Positions 44,790 through 53,688 are shown, counted from the first letter of the stretch. The stretch is DNA of 64,000 bases from Burkholderiaceae bacterium (GCA_024235955.1 JACKLJ010000002.1:815554-879553), one strand, 5' to 3'. Made by a program: numbers and translations. The notes: generated by a model from the letters alone, not told the origin.

Positions 44790-45545
44790 TCAGGCGGCGC
44801 CTTCCGGCACTTCGACGAATTCGTCGGCACCGTCGGCGGCGGCCACGGCCTTGGCCACGTCATCGATGGCGTTGGCCTTGCCTTCCAGCACGGCGTCGGC
44901 CATGCCACGGGCGTACAGCGTCACGGCCTTGGCGGAGTCGTCGTTGCCGGGGATCACGTAGTCGATGCCGTCCGGGTTGTGGTTGGAGTCCACCACGCCG
45001 ATCAGCGGGATGCCCAGCTTCTTGGCCTCGGTCACGGCGATCTTGTGGAAGCCCACGTCGATCACGAAGATCGCGTCGGGCAGCGCGTTCATGTCCTGGA
45101 TGCCGCCGATGTCGCGCTCGAGCTTTTCCATCTCGCGCTCGAACATCAGCTGCTCTTTCTTGCTCATGCCTTCCAGGCCTGCTTCCTTCTGGGCCTGCAT
45201 GTCTTTCAGGCGCTTGATGGAGGTCTTGACGGTCTTGAAGTTGGTCAGCATGCCGCCGAGCCAGCGCTGGTCGACAAAGGGCATGCCGGCGCGGCGGGCC
45301 TCTTCGGCCACGATCTCGCGCGCCTGGCGCTTGGTGCCCACGAACAGGATGGTGCCGCGGTTGGCGGCGAGCTGGCGCGCAAACTTCTGCGCGTCCTGGA
45401 ACATCGGCAGCGATTTTTCCAGGTTGATGATGTGGATCTTGTTGCGATGGCCAAAAATGAAGGGGGCCATCTTGGGGTTCCAGAAGCGCGTCTGGTGTCC
45501 GAAGTGGACACCCGCTTCCAGCATTTGACGCATGGTCACGGACAT
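44790..45545 (-). CDS. rpsB: 30S ribosomal protein S2
   Basis: 251 aa. The start MSVTMRQMLEAGVHFGHQTR and the blocks FIFGHRNKIHIINLEKS, GTKRQAREIVAEEARRAGMP and DQRWLGGMLTNFKTVKTSI are diagnostic of S2. It ends with an acidic tail (DEFVEVPEGAA). The ATG at 45545 is the standard start. It heads the long essential cluster, with a candidate promoter 150 bases upstream. Confidence 0.98.
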   Translation of the reverse strand: MSVTMRQMLEAGVHFGHQTRFWNPKMAPFIFGHRNKIHIINLEKSLPMFQDAQKFARQLAANRGTILFVGTKRQAREIVAEEARRAGMPFVDQRWLGGMLTNFKTVKTSIKRLKDMQAQKEAGLEGMSKKEQLMFEREMEKLERDIGGIQDMNALPDAIFVIDVGFHKIAVTEAKKLGIPLIGVVDSNHNPDGIDYVIPGNDDSAKAVTLYARGMADAVLEGKANAIDDVAKAVAAADGADEFVEVPEGAA

Positions 45546-45691
45546 GGGAAGTACCTTATCAAGGTTGGGTCTAAAATCCAGCCCGCTGATCGCTGCCCCG
45601 GGTGGCCTTCTTTTGGCCAGACCGGCAAGCCGCGACACCTCGGTGGAGCTGGTTTGCGATTTGTTCTACCGCTGATCGGCAAAACTTTAGA

Positions 45692-45700
45692 AGTATAGCA
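45692..45700 (-). promoter_or_regulatory. extended -10 promoter of rpsB
   Basis: TGCTATACT on the minus strand, that is a TG-N extended -10 with TATACT. The upstream region is very GC-rich and lacks a good -35, which fits the extended type. The tRNA-Val gene has a similar TGCTACACT. Confidence 0.55.
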
Positions 45701-45790
45701 CGCCCCAGCCCGCGCCGCCCCGGCCCGCCCCATGACCGCACGGACCGAACCGCCCCCGCCTGCCGCCAATCTTGGCGCCCCTCCAGTTTG

Positions 45791-45844
45791 CTACGAATCC
45801 AATAGCTGGCTGCGCCCGCCACGCAAGGACGAGCACCTGATTTT
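45791..45844 (+). repeat. dispersed palindromic repeat (upstream of the dehydrogenase gene)
   Basis: Reads AATAGCTGGCTGCGCCCGCC, then ACGCAAGGACGAGCACCTGATTTT. It ends 24 bases before the ATG at 45869. Confidence 0.75.
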
Positions 45845-45868
45845 CCTACCCATCCGGCCGCACCAGGC

Positions 45869-47119
45869 ATGAACATCGCGATCATCGGCGCCGGCATCAT
45901 CGGCGTGACGACGGCTTACGAGCTGGCGTCCGACGGCCACCAGGTCACCGTGTTCGAGCGCCACGGCAGCGTGGCCGAAGGCTCCAGCTTCGCTAATGCC
46001 GGCGTGGTGGCGCCCGGTTACGTCACGCCCTGGGCCGCGCCCGGCATGCCCGGCAAGGTGCTGCGCTACCTGGCGGCCCGCCACGCGCCGGTGCGCGTGC
46101 GCCGGCCGCTGGCCGCGGCCGACATGGCCTGGATGCGCCAGTGGCTCGCCGCCTGCAAGCCCGAAACCTACGCCGCCAACCGCGCCCGCATGCAGCGGCT
46201 GGCCTTCTACAGCTGCCGGCGCCTGCACGACGTGGCGCAGCGGCTGGAGTACGACTTCGACCGCAGCGAGGGCTACATGGTGCTGCTGCGCGGCGAGAAG
46301 GAGCGCGCGCTGGTGCAGCCCGGCCTGGCGGTGCTGCGCGAGGCGGGCGTGGCCTTCCACGAGATCTCGGCCGAGGAAGCCCGCCAGATCGAGCCCGCGC
46401 TGCACCCCGCCACGCCGCTGGCCGGCGCCATCCACCTGCCGCAGGACGAGGTGGGCAACTGCCGCCAGTTCGCGGTGATCCTGCGCGACGCGGCCGAGCA
46501 GCTGGGCGCTCGTTTTGCCTTCAACACTGCCGTGGACCGCATCGACCCGGCGTCGCCGGCTCGCCTTTGGATAGCAGGCGAGCCCGCGCCGCTAGCCTTC
46601 GACGCCGTCGTGATGTGCGCCGGCGTGCCTTCGGCCGAGCTGCTGCGGCCACTGGGCATCCGGCTGCCGCTGCGGCCGGTGTACGGCTATTCGGTCAGCG
46701 CCCACATTCCCGAGCCGGTGCATGCGCCGCGCTCCGGCGTGATGGACGAGCGCTTCAAGGTCTCCATCACCCGGCTCGGCCAGCGCGTGCGCGTGGCCGG
46801 CTCGGCGGAGATCGGCGGCAGCGCGGTGGAGATCAACGACGCCGCCATTCAGACCCTCTACAAGGTGCTGCAGGACTGGTTCCCCTCCGCCGGGCGCCTG
46901 AGCAGCGGCGTGCAGGTCTGGAAGGGCGCGCGCCCCATGCTGCCGGATGGCCCGCCGGTGCTGGGCATGAGTGGCCTGCCGGGCCTGTGGCTGAACCTGG
47001 GTCACGGCTCCAGCGGCTGGGCGCTGGCCTGCGGCTCGGCGCGCGTGCTGGCCGACCAGCTCGCCGGGCGCGAGCCGGCGATCGACGTCGAGGGTCTGGG
47101 CGTGCTGCGCTTCCGCTGA
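45869..47119 (+). CDS. dadA: D-amino-acid dehydrogenase (DadA-like)
   Basis: FAD-dependent enzyme that oxidises D-amino acids to 2-oxo acids and passes electrons to the respiratory chain. 416 aa, typical for DadA. The dinucleotide motif MNIAIIGAGIIGVTTAYELA is at the N-terminus, with the DadA signature SSFANAGVVAPGYVTPWAAPG at ~39-59. The C-terminal FAD contact is GLWLNLGHGSSGWALACGSA. It lies next to a racemase-family gene on the other strand. Racemase plus dehydrogenase would be a route for L-amino-acid breakdown via the D-form, but the pairing is inferred. Confidence 0.88.
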   Translation: MNIAIIGAGIIGVTTAYELASDGHQVTVFERHGSVAEGSSFANAGVVAPGYVTPWAAPGMPGKVLRYLAARHAPVRVRRPLAAADMAWMRQWLAACKPETYAANRARMQRLAFYSCRRLHDVAQRLEYDFDRSEGYMVLLRGEKERALVQPGLAVLREAGVAFHEISAEEARQIEPALHPATPLAGAIHLPQDEVGNCRQFAVILRDAAEQLGARFAFNTAVDRIDPASPARLWIAGEPAPLAFDAVVMCAGVPSAELLRPLGIRLPLRPVYGYSVSAHIPEPVHAPRSGVMDERFKVSITRLGQRVRVAGSAEIGGSAVEINDAAIQTLYKVLQDWFPSAGRLSSGVQVWKGARPMLPDGPPVLGMSGLPGLWLNLGHGSSGWALACGSARVLADQLAGREPAIDVEGLGVLRFR

Positions 47120-47137
47120 ACGGCCGCCGGCTGGCCT

Positions 47138-47833
47138 TCAGCCCAGTGCCCGGTCGAGGGCAGCCAGCGCCAGCAGGCGGGTGGAATCCAGCGTCGGCAA
47201 GCCGGCGTTGCCGTCGTTCAGGATCAGCGGAATCTCGGTGCAGCCCAGGATCACCGCATCGCAACCCTGCGCCCGAAAGCCAGCCACCACCGACTGGAAG
47301 GTCGACAGGCTCTGCGGCAGGACCTGCCCGGCCACCAGTTCGTCCATGATGATGCGGCCCATGACCTCGCGCTCGGCATCGGTCGGCCGCACGCAGGCCA
47401 GCCCTTCGCTCGCCAGGGCCACGGGGTAGACGTCACTGGCCACCAGCCAGGCCGTGCCGGTCAGGCCCAGCTTGCGAAAGCCCCTGGCCGCCGCGTTCTG
47501 CGCCACCACCCGTGCGATGTGCAGCCACGGCAGCGGCGAGGCGCGCTCCACACGGTCGAAGGCCTGATGGATGGTGTTGTCCGGGCAGATCAGAAAGTCG
47601 GCGCCGGCCGCCCGCAGGCGCCGGGCAGAGTCGAGCATCAGCGCTGCCACGCCGTCCATGTCGCCGCGCTCCAGGCAGGCCACGTAGTCGTGCAGCGACG
47701 GCGTGTGCATCGATACCGGTGGGTGCCGGTGTGCGCCCAGCCGCAGGGCGCCCTCGGCGCAGATGGTGCGGTAGCACAGGGCGGCTCCCTCGGCGGAGCA
47801 GCCGACGATGCCGATGTGCAGGGGTTGCGTCAT
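47138..47833 (-). CDS. aspartate/glutamate racemase-family protein, one catalytic Cys replaced
   Basis: 231 aa, Asp/Glu/hydantoin racemase fold. The second catalytic cysteine is present as C198 in VILGCTEIPLIL. The first, normally in a CNTxH motif, is Asp85 in LICPDNTIHQAF. Two-cysteine racemases need both; relatives such as E. coli YgeA work with another residue at the first site. So this may be a racemase of altered specificity or a related isomerase. The ATG at 47833 gives the expected start MTQPLHIGIVGCSAEG. It converges on the D-amino-acid dehydrogenase gene (18 bp apart). Confidence 0.8.
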   Translation of the reverse strand: MTQPLHIGIVGCSAEGAALCYRTICAEGALRLGAHRHPPVSMHTPSLHDYVACLERGDMDGVAALMLDSARRLRAAGADFLICPDNTIHQAFDRVERASPLPWLHIARVVAQNAAARGFRKLGLTGTAWLVASDVYPVALASEGLACVRPTDAEREVMGRIIMDELVAGQVLPQSLSTFQSVVAGFRAQGCDAVILGCTEIPLILNDGNAGLPTLDSTRLLALAALDRALG

Positions 47834-47874
47834 GCAGCTGCCTTGTACCACGGTGGCGGCGGCACAATGGCGTG

Positions 47875-49413
47875 ATGCTGCACCCCGTTCTGCCCGCTGT
47901 GCGCCCGCTGCCGCTGTTCGACGTGGCGGCGCTGCGCCGCATCGAGCAGGCTGCGGCCGCCGCCCTGCCCCCGCACACGCTGATGCAGCGCGCGGGCCTG
48001 GCCGTGGCGCGGCTGGCGCTGGCGCTGGCGCCGCACGCCCGCACGGTGTGGGTCGCCTGCGGCCCCGGCAACAACGGCGGCGACGGGCTGGAAGCCGCCA
48101 TGCACCTGCGGCGCTGGGGCGCCCGCCCCGTGGTCACCTGGCTGGGCGACGAGGCCCGGGCCCCCGCCGACGCGCGGGCGTCGCTGCAGCGGGCCAGAGA
48201 CGCCGGCGTAGCCTTCGCCGACGCACCGCCGGCCGGCCTGGGAGCGAATGACCTCTGCATCGACGCGTTGCTGGGCATCGGCGCCGCGCGTGCGCCGGCC
48301 GGGCGCATGGCCGAATGGCTGCGCGCCCTGCGCTCAAGCCCAGCCAAGGTGCTCGCCGTTGACGTACCCACGGGGCTGGACGCCGACACCGGCGTCTTGC
48401 AGCAGCCGGAAGATGCTCCTCATTCCATAGCTGCCTGCGGCCGCCACGATTGGGCTGCAGGCTCAAAACATGCTGAATCCGGCCGCCTGCACACGCTCAC
48501 GCTGCTGGCCCTGAAGCCCGGCCTGTTCACCGCCCAGGGGCGCGACGCCTGCGGCAGGCTGTGGTTCGACGATCTGGGCGTCACCCCCGCCGAGCCGCCC
48601 GCCGCCTGGCTCAACGCGCCAGGCCCGCGGGCGCCGCGCCCGCACGCCAGCCACAAGGGCAGCTGGGGCGACGTGGTGGTGATCGGCGGCGAGTGCGACG
48701 CCACGCACGGCGTGGCCATGGCCGGCGCGGCGCTGCTGGCGGCCTCGGCCGCGCTGCACGGCGGCGCCGGGCGCGTTTACGTCAGCCTGCTGGGCGACGG
48801 CGGCCCCATGCTCGACGCCAGCCAGCCTGAACTGATGTTCCGCCGCTTCGATGCCCTGGAGCTGGGCGGCATGACCGCCGTCTGTGGTTGCGGCGGCGGC
48901 AGCGCCGTGCGTGGGGTGCTGCCCGCCGCGCTGGCGCAGGCCCCGCGCCTGGTGATGGACGCCGACGCGCTCAACGCCATGGCGCAGGACGGCGACCTGC
49001 AGCGGGCACTCGGCCAGCGCGCCACCCGCGGGCAAGTCACGGTGCTCACACCCCACCCGCTCGAAGCCGCGCGGCTGCTGGGCCGCAGCGCCGGCGAGGT
49101 GCAGGCCGACCGCCTTGCCGCCGCACAGGCCCTGGCGGCGCGCTGGCAATGCGTGGCAGTGCTCAAGGGCTCGGGCAGCGTGATCGCGTCTCCCCATGAA
49201 CCGCCCCACATCAACCCCACTGGCAACGCGCGCCTGGGCACGCCGGGCACCGGCGACGTGCTGGCAGGCGTGGTTGGCGCACGCCTGGCCGCCGGCTGCC
49301 CGGCCTTCGAGGCCGCCTGCAGCGCGGTCTGGGAGCATGGCGCATTGGCCGATACCTGGAACGGCGGCGAGGCGCTCACGGCGGGGGCGCTGGCGCGCCG
49401 GCTTGGCGGCTGA
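47875..49413 (+). CDS. bifunctional NAD(P)H-hydrate epimerase / ADP-dependent dehydratase
   Basis: Repairs hydrated NAD(P)H. 512 aa. The N-terminal YjeF epimerase domain (to ~220) has VWVACGPGNNGGDGLEAAMH and VLAVDVPTGLDADTGVL. The C-terminal ribokinase-like dehydratase domain has SHKGSWGDVVVIGG and, near the end, PTGNARLGTPGTGDVLAGVV. Between GLDADTGVL and TLTLLALKPGLFTAQGRD there is an extra stretch (APHSIAACGRHDWAAGSK, ~181-198) encoded by a repeat copy. The start is the ATG at 47875; a long open frame upstream is a shadow of the racemase gene. Confidence 0.92.
   Translation: MLHPVLPAVRPLPLFDVAALRRIEQAAAAALPPHTLMQRAGLAVARLALALAPHARTVWVACGPGNNGGDGLEAAMHLRRWGARPVVTWLGDEARAPADARASLQRARDAGVAFADAPPAGLGANDLCIDALLGIGAARAPAGRMAEWLRALRSSPAKVLAVDVPTGLDADTGVLQQPEDAPHSIAACGRHDWAAGSKHAESGRLHTLTLLALKPGLFTAQGRDACGRLWFDDLGVTPAEPPAAWLNAPGPRAPRPHASHKGSWGDVVVIGGECDATHGVAMAGAALLAASAALHGGAGRVYVSLLGDGGPMLDASQPELMFRRFDALELGGMTAVCGCGGGSAVRGVLPAALAQAPRLVMDADALNAMAQDGDLQRALGQRATRGQVTVLTPHPLEAARLLGRSAGEVQADRLAAAQALAARWQCVAVLKGSGSVIASPHEPPHINPTGNARLGTPGTGDVLAGVVGARLAAGCPAFEAACSAVWEHGALADTWNGGEALTAGALARRLGG
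48418..48469 (+). repeat. dispersed palindromic repeat (in the NAD(P)HX repair gene)
   Basis: Reads CATTCCATAGCTGCCTGCGG, then CCGCCACGATTGGGCTGCAGGCTCAAAA. The arms GCCTGC and GCAGGC pair perfectly. In frame and sense to the gene. Confidence 0.82.
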
Positions 49414-49558
49414 AGTTCGCTGCGCGAGCCCCATTGCGGCTTGTCGAAATTCGGGAGGCCGGATCGGCCTCAGTGGTCAGCTCCGGGGCGCCGCCGCGGC
49501 CCGCGCTGCCTATGGTCAAGCAGGCAGCCCGCTCACCGCGAACCACCTCGAGAGCCCC

Positions 49559-50242
49559 TCAGGACGAAGCCCTGCCCTTTTCCAGATCGGAAAAGCCGCT
49601 TTCGCTGGGCACGTCGCGGTCGGACAGCAGGTGCTCATAAAGTGCCGCCGCCAGGCGCGGATCCGGCCAGTCGAGCATGCAGTCGATCAGCCGCGGCACA
49701 GCGTTGCGCGGCAGCAGGTCGGCGATCTTGTAGCCCACGCGCTCGGCGCGGTAGATGTCGCCGCCGCGGAACAGGATGTCGATCAGGGCCGCCGCATAGA
49801 CCAGGATGTCGTTGTCGCTGGTGGCACCTTCATAGGCCTCACGCAGTTCACGAGCCTCAAGCTCTTCCAGCGAGCGCACCACCAGGGTGACGAAGTCGCG
49901 CGCCGCATGCATGCGGTGACGGGCTTCTTCCGGGGTCTCGCGTTTGGATGAGGCCACGGACGCACCAGCCCCGAGCCGCACGACGGTCGAGGCGCCCCCC
50001 TGCTTGCCGCCGCCACCGACGATAGGTACGAGCATGGCGGAGCCCACGGGCCGCACCCAGCCGCGGCGCCGCAGTGCGCTGATGTCGGCATCGACCTCGG
50101 GACCCAGCAACTCACGCAGCACGACCAGCGACCGCTTGCCGTTGCACAACAGCAGCACGTGCCGGTGGCGTGGACTGAGTCCCTCCGACAGACCGGAAAG
50201 CTGTGCAAGACCCTCACGGGTCTTGGCGTAGCAAGTGTTCAA
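49559..50242 (-). CDS. conserved protein of unknown function
   Basis: 227 aa, soluble, no signal peptide. The N-terminal part (MNTCYAKTREGLAQLSG, then LSPRHRHVLLLCNGKRSLVV and ALRRRGWVRPVG, to ~70) looks like a small winged-helix-like domain. A Gly-rich linker (~75-95) follows, then a helical domain (EEARHRMHAARDFVTLVVRS onward). The start is TTG with AGGAG six bases upstream and no better in-frame start before residue 69. I do not recognise a characterised family. It lies 129 bp downstream of an SDR gene on the same strand. Confidence 0.65.
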   Translation of the reverse strand: MNTCYAKTREGLAQLSGLSEGLSPRHRHVLLLCNGKRSLVVLRELLGPEVDADISALRRRGWVRPVGSAMLVPIVGGGGKQGGASTVVRLGAGASVASSKRETPEEARHRMHAARDFVTLVVRSLEELEARELREAYEGATSDNDILVYAAALIDILFRGGDIYRAERVGYKIADLLPRNAVPRLIDCMLDWPDPRLAAALYEHLLSDRDVPSESGFSDLEKGRASS

Positions 50243-50343
50243 TCACGACTCCTGGACCCGTCACGACGGCGGGCTGCCGGGAACCGCAACAAGCGGCGCT
50301 TCCGGCACGCACCCATTCTAGGAGCGGAAATACAGATCGAGGT

Positions 50344-50362
50344 ATGCCGCGCAATGCGGCAT
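50344..50362. other. hairpin between the SDR and the unknown gene
   Basis: Perfect 7-bp arms (ATGCCGC / GCGGCAT) with a 5-nt loop, about 10 bases after the SDR stop. It could end the SDR transcript, but no T-run follows on the minus strand. Confidence 0.4.
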
Positions 50363-50371
50363 TTGTCACGC

Positions 50372-51127
50372 TCAGCCGCGCCCGACGAAGGGCATCTTGG
50401 TCGCCATCACGGTGTGGAACAGCACGTTGGCCTCCGGTGGCAGGTTGGCCATGTAGAGCACCGACTGGCCGACGATGCCGACGTCCATCATCGGTTCGGC
50501 GGCAATGGTGCCATTGGCCTGGGGCACACCCTTGGCCATGCGCGCCGCCAGTTCGGTGACGGCGTTGCCGATGTCGATCTGGCCCACGGCGATGTCGTAA
50601 GCCCGGCCGTCCAGCGCCGCGGTCTTGGTGAGGCCGGTCACGGCGTGCTTGGTGGCGGTGTAGGCGATGGAGTAGGGACGCGGCGCATAGGCCGAGATGG
50701 AGCCGTTGTTGATGATGCGCCCGCCCTGGGGCTTTTGCGCCTTCATCACGCGAAAGGCGCCCTGAAGGCAGTAGAACATGCCGTTCAGGTTGACGTCGAC
50801 CACGCTTTTCCACTGCTCCGGCGTCATGTCCTCCAGCGGCACCGACAGGCTCTTGCCGGCGTTGTTGAACAGCAGGTCCACGCGGCCGAAAGCCTGCACG
50901 GCACGTTCGAACATCGCCGCCACTTCGGCCGGATCGGTTACGTCGGTGGGCACGGCCAGGGCACGGGCGCCGGCGCCGCTGGTGGCCACCACTTCGTCCA
51001 GCGGCTCGGGCCTGCGGCCGGCCAGCACCACGTTCCAGCCGTCGCCCAGCAGGGCCAGCGCCGCGGCCCTGCCGATGCCGGTGCCAGCACCGGTGACCAC
51101 GGCGACGCGCTTGCTCGCTTCGCTCAT
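50372..51127 (-). CDS. SDR-family oxidoreductase (classical)
   Basis: 251 aa. The cofactor motif VAVVTGAGTGIGRAAALALL, NNAGKS and the catalytic set are intact: Ser in NNGSISAYAPRPYSIAYTATK and the YTATK Tyr/Lys pair (~157-161). Unlike the SDR at 5039 it should be an active NAD(P)-dependent dehydrogenase/reductase. The substrate is unknown. It is 38 bases downstream of rnr on the same strand and so could share its transcript. Confidence 0.88.
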   Translation of the reverse strand: MSEASKRVAVVTGAGTGIGRAAALALLGDGWNVVLAGRRPEPLDEVVATSGAGARALAVPTDVTDPAEVAAMFERAVQAFGRVDLLFNNAGKSLSVPLEDMTPEQWKSVVDVNLNGMFYCLQGAFRVMKAQKPQGGRIINNGSISAYAPRPYSIAYTATKHAVTGLTKTAALDGRAYDIAVGQIDIGNAVTELAARMAKGVPQANGTIAAEPMMDVGIVGQSVLYMANLPPEANVLFHTVMATKMPFVGRG

Positions 51128-51165
51128 CTCGTTCGCTCCTCTTTCTGTAGCTTAAAGTCCTTGCC

Positions 51166-53451
51166 TTACCTGCGCGAGCGGCCCTTCTTGGCCGACTTGT
51201 CGCCGGGCTTGCGCGTGCCCTGCGCGTGCCTGGCGATCTTGGCCGCCTTCCCGCCCTGCCGGGCCTGGAGCGCCGCCGCAGCACCCGCTTCGTCGCCCTG
51301 GCGCTGCTTGCGAGCGGCCTTCTTGGCGGCCTTGGCGGGCGACGGCGTCATGCCCTTGTCGCGCAGCGCGCGGGCCAGCAGGGCACCGTCCTCGTCCACC
51401 AGGCGGAAGTCGATCTTGCGCGCATCCAGATCCACGCGGCTCACCTGCACGCGCACCTTGGTGCCGATGGCGTAGCGGATGCCGGTGCGCTCGCCGCGCA
51501 GCTCCTGCCGCAACTCGTCGAAGCGGAAGTATTCGCCACCGAGTTCGGTGATGTGCACCAGCCCTTCCACATACAACTCCTGCAGCGTGACGAACAGCCC
51601 GAAGCTGGCCACGCCGCTGACGGTGCCGCTGTACTCCTCACCCAGGTGCTCGCGCATGTACTTGCACTTGAGCCAGGCCTCGACGTCGCGGCTGGCCTCG
51701 TCGGCGCGGCGCTCGTTGGCGCTGCAGTGCAGGCCGGCGGCTTCCCAGGCCTGCAACTCGGCGGTGTGCCGGACCGGGCGCTGGTCGTTGCCCCGGTTGC
51801 GTGCAGCGCTATTTTTCTGCAAGCGCTTGCTGAGTTTTTCGTGGGCCTCTCCGGGCGTGGGCAGCTTGGGCAGCTGGTACTTGTGGCCATCCAGGATGGC
51901 CTTGATGACGCGGTGCACCAGTAGGTCGGGGTAGCGGCGGATCGGGCTGGTGAAGTGGGTGTAGGCCTCGAACGCCAGGCCGAAGTGCCCGCTGTTGACG
52001 GGCGTGTAGATGGCCTGGCTCATCGAGCGCAGCAGCATCATGTGGATCTGTTCGGCATCGGGCCGCTCCTGCGTGGCTTCAGCGATGCGCTGGAACTCGC
52101 GCGGGTGCGGGTCTTCCGACAGCGAATAGCCCAGGCCCATGGCCTTCAGGTAACCCTGCAGCAGGTCCAGCTTCTCGGGCGTGGGACCCTCGTGCACGCG
52201 GTAGATGCCGGGCTGCTTGCCCTGCAGCAGGAAATCCGCCGCGCACACGTTGGCGGCCAGCATGGCCTCCTCGATCAGCTTGTGCGCGTCGTTGCGGGTG
52301 CGCGGCTCGATGCGCTCGATGCGGCCGTTGTCGTCGCAGACGATCTGGGTCTCGGTGGTCTCGAAATCAACCGCGCCGCGCGCCTGCCGCGCCTTCAGCA
52401 GGGCGCGGAAGACGTCGTGCAGGTGGATGAGGTCCTGCACGCGCTCCTTGCGCCGCGCCGCCTCGGGGCCGCGCGTGTTGGCCAGGATCGCCGCCACTTC
52501 CGTGTAGGTGAAGCGGGCGTGGCTGAACATCACCGCCGGGTAGAACTGGTAGGCCGTGACCTCGCCCTGCGCGGTGACCAGCATGTCGCACACCATGCAC
52601 AGGCGCTCGACTTCGGGGTTAAGCGAGCACAGGCCGTTGCTGAGCTTCTCCGGCAGCATGGGAATCACGCGGCGCGGGAAATACACGCTGGTGGCGCGGT
52701 CGTAGGCGTCCACGTCGATGGGGCTGCCGGTCTTGACGTAGTGGCTCACGTCGGCAATGGCCACCAGCAGGCGCCAGCCGTTGGGCTTGCGGCCGCGGCC
52801 GGCCACCACGGCCGGTTCGCAGTACACGGCGTCGTCGAAGTCGCGCGCGTCCTCGCCGTCGATGGTGACCAGCGGCACGTCGGTCAGGTCGACCCGGCCC
52901 TTCTTGTCGGCCGGCAGCACATGATCGGGCAGCGCACGCGCCTGGGCGATGGCGGCCTCGGAGAACTCGTGCGGCACGCCGTACTTGCGCACGGCGATCT
53001 CGATTTCCATGCCCGGGTCGTCGACCTCGCCCAGCACCTCCTTCACGCGCCCGACAGGCTGGCCATAGAGGGCCGGCGGCTCGGTGAGTTCCACCACCAC
53101 CACCTGGCCGGTCCTGGCCTGACCGATGGCGGGTTTGGGAATCAGCACGTCCTGGCCGTAGCGCTTGTCCTCGGGCGCGACCAGCCAGATACCGCCCTCG
53201 TTGAGCAGGCGGCCGATGATCGGATGCGGCGGCCGCTCGACGATCTCCAGCACGCGGCCCTCGGGGCGGCCGCGCCGGTCCTGGCGCACGACGCGCACCT
53301 TGACTCGGTCGCGGTGCAGCACCGCGCGCATCTCGTTGGGCGGCAGATAGATATCGGCTTCGCCGTCGTCACGGCTCACAAAGCCGTGGCCGTCACGGTG
53401 GCCCTGTACCGTGCCTTCGATTTCGTCCAGCAGGCCGCTGGTGGCTTCCAT
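51166..53451 (-). CDS. rnr: ribonuclease R
   Basis: Processive 3'-5' exoribonuclease that degrades structured RNA and works with tmRNA. 761 aa. There are N-terminal cold-shock-type OB domains (EGTVQGHRDGHGFVSRDDGE), and an RNB catalytic domain with VTIDGEDARDFDDAVY, whose Asp cluster binds magnesium. An S1 domain is near ~620-700 (YSGTVSGVASFGLFVTLQEL) and a very basic tail ends KSAKKGRSRR. The ATG at 53451 is chosen because the longer frame runs antisense through the tRNA-Leu gene. Divergent from tRNA-Leu, 40 bp apart. Confidence 0.96.
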   Translation of the reverse strand: MEATSGLLDEIEGTVQGHRDGHGFVSRDDGEADIYLPPNEMRAVLHRDRVKVRVVRQDRRGRPEGRVLEIVERPPHPIIGRLLNEGGIWLVAPEDKRYGQDVLIPKPAIGQARTGQVVVVELTEPPALYGQPVGRVKEVLGEVDDPGMEIEIAVRKYGVPHEFSEAAIAQARALPDHVLPADKKGRVDLTDVPLVTIDGEDARDFDDAVYCEPAVVAGRGRKPNGWRLLVAIADVSHYVKTGSPIDVDAYDRATSVYFPRRVIPMLPEKLSNGLCSLNPEVERLCMVCDMLVTAQGEVTAYQFYPAVMFSHARFTYTEVAAILANTRGPEAARRKERVQDLIHLHDVFRALLKARQARGAVDFETTETQIVCDDNGRIERIEPRTRNDAHKLIEEAMLAANVCAADFLLQGKQPGIYRVHEGPTPEKLDLLQGYLKAMGLGYSLSEDPHPREFQRIAEATQERPDAEQIHMMLLRSMSQAIYTPVNSGHFGLAFEAYTHFTSPIRRYPDLLVHRVIKAILDGHKYQLPKLPTPGEAHEKLSKRLQKNSAARNRGNDQRPVRHTAELQAWEAAGLHCSANERRADEASRDVEAWLKCKYMREHLGEEYSGTVSGVASFGLFVTLQELYVEGLVHITELGGEYFRFDELRQELRGERTGIRYAIGTKVRVQVSRVDLDARKIDFRLVDEDGALLARALRDKGMTPSPAKAAKKAARKQRQGDEAGAAAALQARQGGKAAKIARHAQGTRKPGDKSAKKGRSRR

Positions 53452-53469
53452 TCTTGTTTTCACTTGGTA

Positions 53470-53475
53470 TATAAT
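53470..53475 (+). promoter_or_regulatory. -10 element of the tRNA-Leu gene
   Basis: Perfect TATAAT, 16 bases before the mature tRNA 5' end, inside the short AT-rich gap shared with the divergent rnr gene. The -35 is poor (TTCCAT at an 18-bp spacing). Confidence 0.55.
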
Positions 53476-53491
53476 TCTGGATTCCTGAAAT

Positions 53492-53576
<85 letters not shown>

Positions 53577-53621
53577 GACAAAGAGTGACGTCCGGAACAT
53601 ACCAGACGCCGCGAAAAGCAA

Positions 53622-53646
53622 AAGGCCGCCTTTGGGCGGCTTTTTT
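53622..53646 (+). terminator. rho-independent terminator after tRNA-Leu
   Basis: Stem GCCGCC / GGCGGC with a TTTG loop followed by six T, 46 bases after the tRNA. Confidence 0.88.
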
Positions 53647-53688
53647 GTTGGCCACGCCGGCAAGCCGGGCGCGGCTGTGGCGCTGCCG

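Larger units (their letters stand above)
45546..45868. other. rpsB-dadA divergent intergenic region, no gene seen
   Basis: 323 bp without a supportable gene. It carries the candidate rpsB promoter (45692-45700), a leader of ~145 nt before rpsB, and a copy of the dispersed repeat at 45791-45844 just before the dehydrogenase gene. S2 is known in other bacteria to control its own mRNA through its leader; I cannot confirm such a structure here. Confidence 0.6.

Noticed and set aside
51803..51845. A possible repeat copy in rnr
   Set aside because: Only CAGCGCTATTTTT and GCAAGCGC are reminiscent of the family; the spacing and arms do not fit well enough.
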